From the NCBI GenBank assembly GCA_016764835.1, contig JAESRD010000283.1:1-12401 (forward strand): a stretch of 12,401 nt of DNA, given 5' to 3'. Positions 7,121 through 12,401 of the stretch are shown in pieces. The position numbers and the translations under genes were made by a program. The stretch's first letter is position 1; each line of letters begins with the position of its first letter. This DNA is from Paracoccaceae bacterium. GTDB taxonomy: Bacteria; Pseudomonadota; Alphaproteobacteria; Rhodobacterales; Rhodobacteraceae. The notes beneath the pieces are model-generated. The model was not told where the DNA came from and searched no databases. It worked only from the letters and a program-made list of their open reading frames with translations.

Positions 7121-8446
7121 ATGAACTTTTCCCGTGCCGACTTTCCGGCAGGTTTTACCTTTGGCGCCGCCACCGCCGCCTATCAGATTGAAGGCTCATC
7201 CTTTGGCGGTGCGGGCTCTTGCCACTGGGACACGTTTGCAGCAACGCCGGGCAATGTGGTCCGGGCAGAGAATGGCGCAACAGCTTGTGATCATTATCAC
7301 CGTTACGAAGAAGATCTTGATCTGATGCAGGATGCGGGCCTTGACGGCTACCGGTTTTCAACTTCATGGGCGCGGGTCATGCCCGAGGGTAAGGGCGCGG
7401 TTAACCAAGCCGGGCTCGACTTTTACGACCGCTTGGTCGATGCAATGCTGGCCCGCAATCTCAAGCCGTATCTAACACTGTATCACTGGGAAATGCCTTC
7501 GGCTCTGGCCGATCTTGGCGGCTGGATGAACCGCGATATTGCCGGCTGGTTTGCGGATTATACCGAAGTGATATCCGCCCGGCTTGGCGACCGTATTCAT
7601 GCGACGGCATCGATAAATGAGCCGTGGTGCGTCGCATATTTGTCGCATTTCCTGGGCCATCATGCACCGGGCCTGCGCGACATTCGCGCCACTGCTCGTG
7701 CTATGCACCATGTGCTGCTGGCTCACGGTGCGTCCGTTGAGCGGCTGCGCGGCATGGGCCAAGAAAACCTCGGTATCGTGCTCAATTTTGACCGCTCTGT
7801 ACCCGCGACCGACAGCGCCGCAGATGCCGCCGCCGCCGCCCGCCAAGACGCGATCTTTAACCGGTGGTTCATTGAGGGCATCACCAAAGGCAGCTACCCG
7901 CAAGAAGCCCTCGACGGTTTTGGCCCGCATATGCCAAAGGGTTGGCAAGATGACATGGCACTGATCAGCCAAAAGCTCGACTGGCTCGGGGTTAACTACT
8001 ACACCCGCAACCATATTGCCGCCGATGAGACCGCCGCTTGGCCGTCGCTCAAGACTATCGATGGCCCGCTCGACAAAACCCAGATGGGCTGGGAGATTTT
8101 CCCCGAGGGGCTTGAATACTTCCTGACTTGGCTGTCAAAAGAATATGTCGGCGACATGCCGATATTCGTGACCGAAAACGGCATGGCTTGGGATGACAAA
8201 GTTGAGAACGGTGGGGTCTACGATCCTGAGCGGCTAAAATTTGTCGCCGACCATCTTGAAGCAATTCGCCGTGCCGCTGATAACGGTGCTAATATGCAGG
8301 GGTTTTTCTACTGGTCCCTGCTCGACAATTACGAATGGGCCTTTGGCTATGAGAAGCGTTTCGGCATGGTTCATGTCGATTTTGACACCCTTGTCAGGAC
8401 GCCTAAAGCCTCATTCCTCGCCTTTAAAGCTGCACTCGCCCGTTAG
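7121..8446 (+). CDS. GH1 family beta-glucosidase
   Basis: Cytoplasmic glycoside hydrolase family 1 enzyme of 441 residues, the typical size, with no signal peptide. It should hydrolyse beta-glucosides, or beta-galactosides, by the retaining mechanism. Visible landmarks are AAYQIEG near the N terminus, YHWEMP (about 121-126), the acid/base Glu167 in SINEPWC, the nucleophile Glu352 in FVTENG, and the conserved aglycone-side WSLLDNYEWAFGY (about 398-410). SINEP departs slightly from the common TxNEP. The start at 7121 has AAAAGGA seven bases upstream. Glucokinase begins nine bases after its stop codon, so the two are surely co-transcribed, probably with aglR. Its presence in a regulon named for alpha-glucosides suggests the shared importer also accepts beta-linked sugars, which is inference. 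A bgl symbol is likely but not assigned. Confidence 0.95.
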   Translation: MNFSRADFPAGFTFGAATAAYQIEGSSFGGAGSCHWDTFAATPGNVVRAENGATACDHYHRYEEDLDLMQDAGLDGYRFSTSWARVMPEGKGAVNQAGLDFYDRLVDAMLARNLKPYLTLYHWEMPSALADLGGWMNRDIAGWFADYTEVISARLGDRIHATASINEPWCVAYLSHFLGHHAPGLRDIRATARAMHHVLLAHGASVERLRGMGQENLGIVLNFDRSVPATDSAADAAAAARQDAIFNRWFIEGITKGSYPQEALDGFGPHMPKGWQDDMALISQKLDWLGVNYYTRNHIAADETAAWPSLKTIDGPLDKTQMGWEIFPEGLEYFLTWLSKEYVGDMPIFVTENGMAWDDKVENGGVYDPERLKFVADHLEAIRRAADNGANMQGFFYWSLLDNYEWAFGYEKRFGMVHVDFDTLVRTPKASFLAFKAALAR

Positions 8447-8454
8447 GAACCGCA

Positions 8455-9441
8455 ATGGCTCATCCAGTTGATACCTATAGTCTTGTCGCTGATATCGGCG
8501 GCACGAATACCCGTGTCGCCCTTGCAGAAGGACGCGAAATCGTCCCAGGCACAATCCGGCGCTACGAAAATGCTAAGTTTCCCGGTTTGGAAACCGTGCT
8601 GCGGCGCTATATTGAAGAAGAAAATGACGTAGACCCGATTGCGGCCTGCGTCGCCGTTGCAGGACCAGTGCGCGACGGGCGTGCGACCATGACCAATCTT
8701 AATTGGTCTATTGATCGCGGCGTATTAAAGCGCGCGACCAAAGCCGAAACAGTTTCTATTCTCAACGACTTGCAGGCCCAAGGTCATGCGCTTGGTCATA
8801 TTGAAGAAAAGAACCTGCGCACCATTTTACCGTTTCAAAATGCATCGCCAAATGCGGCGCGATTGGTGATTGGTGTCGGCACTGGCTTTAACGCTGCGCA
8901 AGTTTTTGAAGCTGAATCCGGGCGTCTGGTGCCTCCATCAGAATCAGGCCATGTCAATCTGCCTGTGCAGACCGATGCCGATATGCGGCTGTGCAATTAC
9001 GTGGCCACGGCGCACGGGTTTCCGGCGGTAGAAGATGTGCTTTCAGGCCGCGGATTGGAACGCATTTATTCTTGGCTGGGTAATGAGGCCAAAGAGCCGG
9101 CGGAATCTTCGGCCAAAGACATTATGGCCGCTTGCGCCAATGGCAGTGACCCGCGCGCGGTAGAAACGGCAAAGGTATTTGTGCGAATGTTGGGGATTGT
9201 TACCGGCAATCTCGCCCTCATCCAACTGCCTTTCGGCGGGGTCTTTTTTGTTGGTGGCGTGGCCCGCGCAATCGCGCCATATTTGGCCGATTTTGGTTTT
9301 GCTGAGGCTTTTCGCGACAAGGGCCGCTTTGCTGGCTTTATGGGTAATTTTGGCGTGGCCGTGATTGAGGATGATTATGCAGCGCTGACAGGATCTGCGG
9401 CTCATCTCCACAGCATGCTCGAACAGCAGGGTACCTCTTAG
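8455..9441 (+). CDS. glk: Glucokinase
   Basis: Cytoplasmic kinase that phosphorylates the glucose released by AglA and the GH1 enzyme, using ATP, to glucose-6-phosphate for entry to central metabolism. The 328-residue length and motifs fit the E. coli Glk-type family rather than ROK kinases: phosphate-binding DIGGTNTR at 13-20, TNLNWSID (about 80-87), the catalytic Asp105 in ILNDLQAQ, the second phosphate-binding GVGTGFNAA, and the sugar-binding SESGHVN. I see no ROK zinc-binding CxCGxxGC motif. The start ATG has AGGA six bases upstream, overlapping the GH1 stop codon. The gene ends facing cckA, and only 26 bases separate the two stop codons. Its operon position completes an import-hydrolyse-phosphorylate route. 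Confidence 0.95.
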   Translation: MAHPVDTYSLVADIGGTNTRVALAEGREIVPGTIRRYENAKFPGLETVLRRYIEEENDVDPIAACVAVAGPVRDGRATMTNLNWSIDRGVLKRATKAETVSILNDLQAQGHALGHIEEKNLRTILPFQNASPNAARLVIGVGTGFNAAQVFEAESGRLVPPSESGHVNLPVQTDADMRLCNYVATAHGFPAVEDVLSGRGLERIYSWLGNEAKEPAESSAKDIMAACANGSDPRAVETAKVFVRMLGIVTGNLALIQLPFGGVFFVGGVARAIAPYLADFGFAEAFRDKGRFAGFMGNFGVAVIEDDYAALTGSAAHLHSMLEQQGTS

Positions 9442-9473
9442 AGGAAAAACACTGCAACAACAGCCTCTTAGAG
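9434..9473. repeat. 10-bp direct repeat carrying both convergent stop codons
   Basis: CCTCTTAGAG occurs at 9434-9443, containing the TAG stop of glk, and again at 9464-9473, containing on the opposite strand the TAA stop of cckA. The second copy forms most of the terminator loop. Confidence 0.6.
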
Positions 9474-9490
9474 CAGCTGTTGTTGCACTG
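9445..9490 (-). terminator. Intrinsic terminator at the glk/cckA junction, overlapping the end of cckA
   Basis: The arms TGCAACAACAGC (9453-9464) and GCTGTTGTTGCA (9476-9487) are perfect 12-base complements. Two further pairs flank them after one mismatch, and the loop is 11 bases. On the minus strand the stem is followed at once by five T (9449-9445), as expected of a terminator for cckA. Half of the stem is coding sequence for the last residues of CckA and the loop holds its stop codon. On the plus strand only a broken T-rich stretch follows, so termination of the glk transcript here is plausible but weaker. Confidence 0.75.
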
Positions 9491-11795
9491 TTGTTGCCAG
9501 CTCGGTAAGTGAAAACGGTTTGGCCAAGAATACCGAATTGGGGATCAGGGACTGATTTTCGGAAAATGCGTCTTCGGCATAGCCGGAGACAAAGACGACG
9601 CGGGTATTGGGCCGGTCTGCCAATGCTTCGCGTACCCAAGTCGGGCCGTCTTTACCGGGCATAATCACATCAGTGACGAATATATCAACGGACAGCTCCG
9701 GATCTGACAATAGCTCTAGCGCGGATTCTGCACTGTCAGCTTCAAGCACCGTATAGCCGCCCAACCGCAATGCCCGCCCGGCAAAAGCCCGGACCGGCGC
9801 TTCGTCTTCCACCAGCAACACAACGCCGTCGGTGCGTTTCGCTGGCAGTGCTGGTTTGGTTTCGACCACCGGCGCAGGCACAGCCTCGCCCGACTCGTCG
9901 CTTGGTAGATAGATGCTAAAGCAGGTGCCAACACCGACCGTGCTGTCGAGAAAAATATAGCCGCCCGACTGTTTGACGATGCCGTAGGCGGTAGACAGGC
10001 CAAGCCCGGTGCCCTCGCCCTGACGCTTGGTCGTATAGAACGGCTCAAAGACTTTGCGGGCGATATCGGGTGGAATACCGGTGCCGTCATCATTGACCTT
10101 GATCAGCACATAGCGGCCAGAGGGCACGGTGGCCCTGTCACGCTCGAGCGGCGCTTTGAGCAAAACATTCTCTGTTGAAACTTTAATCTCGCCGCCTTCC
10201 GGCATGGCGTCCCGCGCATTGACCACAAGGTTCATAATCACCTGATCAAGCTGGCGTTTATCAGCCCGCACGGCATCAAGATCCGGGTCATGTGTCAGCG
10301 TCAGCGTGACCTTTTCGCCGACCAGCCGGTTGAGCAGATGCGCCAGCTCAGACAACGTATCACGCAGGTCAAACAGCTCAGGCATCAGGTTTTGTTTGCG
10401 TGAGAAGGCCAGCAATTGGCGCACCAAGGCCGCGGCGCGGCTCGAGTTCTGGCTGATCTGTGTCAGGTCGGCAAAGTCATTATCACCTTGGTCGTGGCGC
10501 ATGAGCAACAGGTCGCAATGCCCTGATATTGCTGTAAGAAGGTTATTAAAGTCATGCGCAACACCGCCCGTTAGCTGGCCGATTGCATGCATCTTTTGGC
10601 TTTGCACGAATTGCGCCTCAAGTGAGCGCAGCTCGGTCACATCGCTCAGCACGGCAATAATATGTTGGTCTTCACCTTCGCCCGCCAGCTTGAGCCAAAC
10701 CTGCAAGAAAGTGTCTTGATGGCCACCGGCACCTTGCAAAAACTCTGGCTTGTTAGAGCCACGCCCGGCGGCAATATCAGTCAGCCAGTCGATTACCGGA
10801 CGGCCAAGCCCTTCGACCAGATCAGAGAACCGGGTATCAGGGCCAATTGGCATTGGCAGCAGCGCCCGCGCCTCTCTGGTCGAGGCCAGAACCTCGCCTG
10901 TACGGGAGACTTTCAGCAGCGGAACGGGCAGATCCTCGATCGCATCCCAGCCGCTGCCACGCAGGCGCGGCTCGGCGGCATCGGCTGGCAAAAGGTATAT
11001 CTCTTTGCGCCCGCCAGAGCCGGTCACCTCGGCCACCAAGCAGCTGACAGTGCCGTTAATCGCCTCAACTTCATGCGTGCGGCCAGAAACCAGCGGCAGG
11101 TCAAGGAACACCTTATCGAGCGAGCGCGAGCGCCCGCCGGTGAGCTTGCGAAAGGCCTCATTCATATAAAGGATTGTGCCGGTTGGCCCGGCGGTCAACA
11201 TGGGCAGGCTCAGCGCATCAGCACTGCGCCCGTTGCCCGCCCGGCCAGACAGGTCTTCGACCCGCCAAACATAAGTGTCTTCGCCAATATGGTTGACCGA
11301 TACGCGCATATGGCCGCGCCGTGTCACCAGCTCTTCGCGTGCGCCGCCGAGCACGGTGGCCCGTTCTTGCAAACGGTTGATCATCGCCGCCGGGCTGGCC
11401 AGCACATCGGCAAAAGCATAGGCCAAAGTGGCTTTGCCGTCAGCCGAGACCCGCGCCGCAGCGGCGGCATTGCTCGACAGCACACGGCCCGCGCTGTCGG
11501 CGGTTATGCAAGTGGTGGAATCACCTTCAAAAAGATCATTGAGTGCTTTGATAACCATTTGGCGGCGCCACGCTTCTAGCAATCGTGCGCCCGCGAGGAA
11601 GGCCGAAGCCGCAAAGAGGATTGCGCCAAACAGGCCGAAGCCAAGCGCCATCGGCCCGGCCGGCAGGCTGGCACCATAGCCCAGCGAGGCGACCGCAATC
11701 AAAAGAGCAATAGCACCCGGGCCTGCACTGCGCGGCGCGCGTGCGCTAGGCGGAGAATGCGGTACTACTTCCGGTTCAACCTGCGTCACCTTCAA
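9468..11795 (-). CDS. cckA: CckA-type hybrid sensor histidine kinase
   Basis: Membrane-bound hybrid kinase that in alphaproteobacteria feeds the ChpT-CtrA phosphorelay controlling the cell cycle or motility. Numbering from an upstream TTG at 11834 (788 residues): two membrane segments (about 39-57 and 61-84), PAS-like sensor regions (about 95-400), the H-box with His427 in GGVAHDFNN, N-box NLVVNARDAM (about 535-544), NDDGTGIP, FEPFYTTK and GEGTGLGLS of the ATPase domain, then a receiver with acidic pocket VEDE (about 675-678), phospho-acceptor Asp722 in TDVIMPGKDG and Lys772 in AKPF. The CckA-like receiver and two-segment anchor support the name. No ATG begins the gene. TTG at 11795 has AAGGA just upstream and is chosen; GTG at 11789 or TTG at 11834 are alternatives. 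It converges on glk and is unrelated in function to the sugar genes. Confidence 0.93.
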   Translation of the reverse strand: MKVTQVEPEVVPHSPPSARAPRSAGPGAIALLIAVASLGYGASLPAGPMALGFGLFGAILFAASAFLAGARLLEAWRRQMVIKALNDLFEGDSTTCITADSAGRVLSSNAAAAARVSADGKATLAYAFADVLASPAAMINRLQERATVLGGAREELVTRRGHMRVSVNHIGEDTYVWRVEDLSGRAGNGRSADALSLPMLTAGPTGTILYMNEAFRKLTGGRSRSLDKVFLDLPLVSGRTHEVEAINGTVSCLVAEVTGSGGRKEIYLLPADAAEPRLRGSGWDAIEDLPVPLLKVSRTGEVLASTREARALLPMPIGPDTRFSDLVEGLGRPVIDWLTDIAAGRGSNKPEFLQGAGGHQDTFLQVWLKLAGEGEDQHIIAVLSDVTELRSLEAQFVQSQKMHAIGQLTGGVAHDFNNLLTAISGHCDLLLMRHDQGDNDFADLTQISQNSSRAAALVRQLLAFSRKQNLMPELFDLRDTLSELAHLLNRLVGEKVTLTLTHDPDLDAVRADKRQLDQVIMNLVVNARDAMPEGGEIKVSTENVLLKAPLERDRATVPSGRYVLIKVNDDGTGIPPDIARKVFEPFYTTKRQGEGTGLGLSTAYGIVKQSGGYIFLDSTVGVGTCFSIYLPSDESGEAVPAPVVETKPALPAKRTDGVVLLVEDEAPVRAFAGRALRLGGYTVLEADSAESALELLSDPELSVDIFVTDVIMPGKDGPTWVREALADRPNTRVVFVSGYAEDAFSENQSLIPNSVFLAKPFSLTELATTVQQQLL

Positions 11796-11889
11796 CCCAT
11801 CCTTTTGATTCGCCCCCGTCACAATCGACCGCAAAAGGCTTAAGAGCGTGTGAACACTGGCGCAAACCCTAGTATATTCGCGTGATATT

Positions 11890-11904
11890 GCAACCTTTGG
11901 TTGC
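11890..11904. repeat. Short inverted repeat after rsmB
   Basis: GCAACC-TTT-GGTTGC is a perfect six-base stem with a three-base loop, starting at the last base of the rsmB stop codon. No U-tract follows on the minus strand, so termination is uncertain. Further along toward cckA the minus strand has TATACT (11876-11871), a possible -10 box without a convincing -35. cckA may therefore have its own promoter or be read through from rsmB. Confidence 0.4.
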
Positions 11905-12401
11905 TATGTGCCGCGCTGAATAACGGCCAGATAGAAACCGTCACCTTCCGAGCCAGGAACAAGCCGCATCTCATCTTTGCACTGCCAGCTAGGATTGGCC
12001 GCCAGAAAGGCCGCGATCTGCGCGGTGTTTTCGCCGGCCAAGAGCGAACAGGTCGCATAGGCCAGCCAGCCGCCGGGGCGCACCAATTGTGCTGCGTCTT
12101 GAAGAATGCTCTGTTGTAGCGCTTTTAGCTCAGCCAGTCGCTCCGGCGTCAGCCGCCATTTGGCATCAGGCGCACGCCGCCATGTGCCACTGCCCGAACA
12201 GGGCGCATCGACCAGCACCAGATCACATTTTGGTGAGCTTTCAATATGCTCGGGAGAGATAACCTGAATATCAGCACCTGCACGGCGGGCGCGCTCGGGG
12301 AGGTCTTTCATCCGTGACGGGTTGGCATCATGTGCATAAATCTGGCCGCTCCCCTGCATTTCTGCCGCCAAAGCGAGGGTTTTTCCGCCGCCACCAGCGC
12401 A
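11904..12401 (-). CDS. rsmB: RsmB-type 16S rRNA (cytosine-5) methyltransferase, C-terminal part (partial)
   Basis: SAM-dependent RNA m5C methyltransferase of the RsmB/NOL1-NOP2-Sun family, which methylates a cytosine of 16S rRNA (C967 in E. coli numbering). The gene is cut at its 5' end by the window edge, leaving 165 codons. The first residues visible are the SAM-binding motif I, CAGGGGKTLALAAEM. Next come DLVLVDAPCSGSGTWRR (motif IV, with the Cys that releases the product) and GGWLAYATCSLL (motif VI, with the catalytic Cys). The protein ends FYLAVIQRGT. The family is certain. The exact member (RsmB versus another Sun-family protein) is probable, since the N-terminal NusB-like domain that would settle it is not visible. 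It is in the same orientation as cckA, about 110 bases upstream. Confidence 0.88.
   Translation of the reverse strand, partial: CAGGGGKTLALAAEMQGSGQIYAHDANPSRMKDLPERARRAGADIQVISPEHIESSPKCDLVLVDAPCSGSGTWRRAPDAKWRLTPERLAELKALQQSILQDAAQLVRPGGWLAYATCSLLAGENTAQIAAFLAANPSWQCKDEMRLVPGSEGDGFYLAVIQRGT

Noticed and set aside
7472..8014. Open frame of 180 codons on the minus strand inside the GH1 gene
   Set aside because: Antisense to strongly conserved GH1 sequence, with no recognisable domain and no Shine-Dalgarno noted.
10662..11579. Open frame of 305 codons on the plus strand opposite cckA
   Set aside because: It lies wholly antisense to a kinase gene with clear domains, and its translation has no recognisable motif and unusual composition. 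It is a product of high G+C third positions.
11835..11903. CtrA-type TTAA-N7-TTAA box upstream of cckA
   Set aside because: Only one TTAA half-site (11838-11841) is present, without a partner at the right spacing.

Overview
The window looks like chromosomal DNA from a free-living alphaproteobacterium. The main signs are an Agl-type alpha-glucoside transport operon in the order known from rhizobia and Rhodobacterales, a CckA hybrid histidine kinase (the alphaproteobacterial cell-cycle kinase), and moderately high G+C. I cannot fix the genus. I see no mobile elements, tRNA or rRNA genes, or CRISPR arrays.

Positions 1-5788 (minus strand) hold an operon read right to left: aglE (periplasmic solute-binding protein), aglF and aglG (inner-membrane permeases), aglA (cytoplasmic GH13 alpha-glucosidase) and aglK (ATPase, cut by the left edge). 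aglF-aglG, aglG-aglA and aglA-aglK overlap by 1-8 bases, so they are probably translationally coupled. A 126-base gap with two inverted repeats separates aglE from aglF. As sequenced, aglE carries a one-base deletion near 5473 that splits it into two frames.

Positions 5789-6035 are a divergent control region. It has a promoter for each direction and, just downstream of each, a LacI-type operator with the core AAAGCGCTTT. The operator centres are 157 bp apart, close to fifteen helical turns.

Positions 6036-9441 (plus strand) hold aglR (LacI-family repressor), a GH1 beta-glucosidase-type hydrolase and glk (glucokinase), closely spaced and probably one transcript. Together the two arms form a complete scheme: import of glucosides through AglEFGK, hydrolysis by the GH13 and GH1 enzymes, phosphorylation of glucose by Glk, and control by AglR from the shared middle.

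Positions 9442-12401 change theme. cckA (minus strand) converges on glk, and the two 3' ends share a strong inverted repeat that overlaps the end of cckA. Upstream of cckA is the 3' part of an rsmB-type 16S rRNA m5C methyltransferase gene, cut by the right edge.

I do not see an undescribed system here. The items most worth checking are the aglE frameshift, the paired operators, the extra membrane segment in AglF, the pairing of alpha- and beta-glucosidases under one regulator, and the terminator built into the end of cckA.
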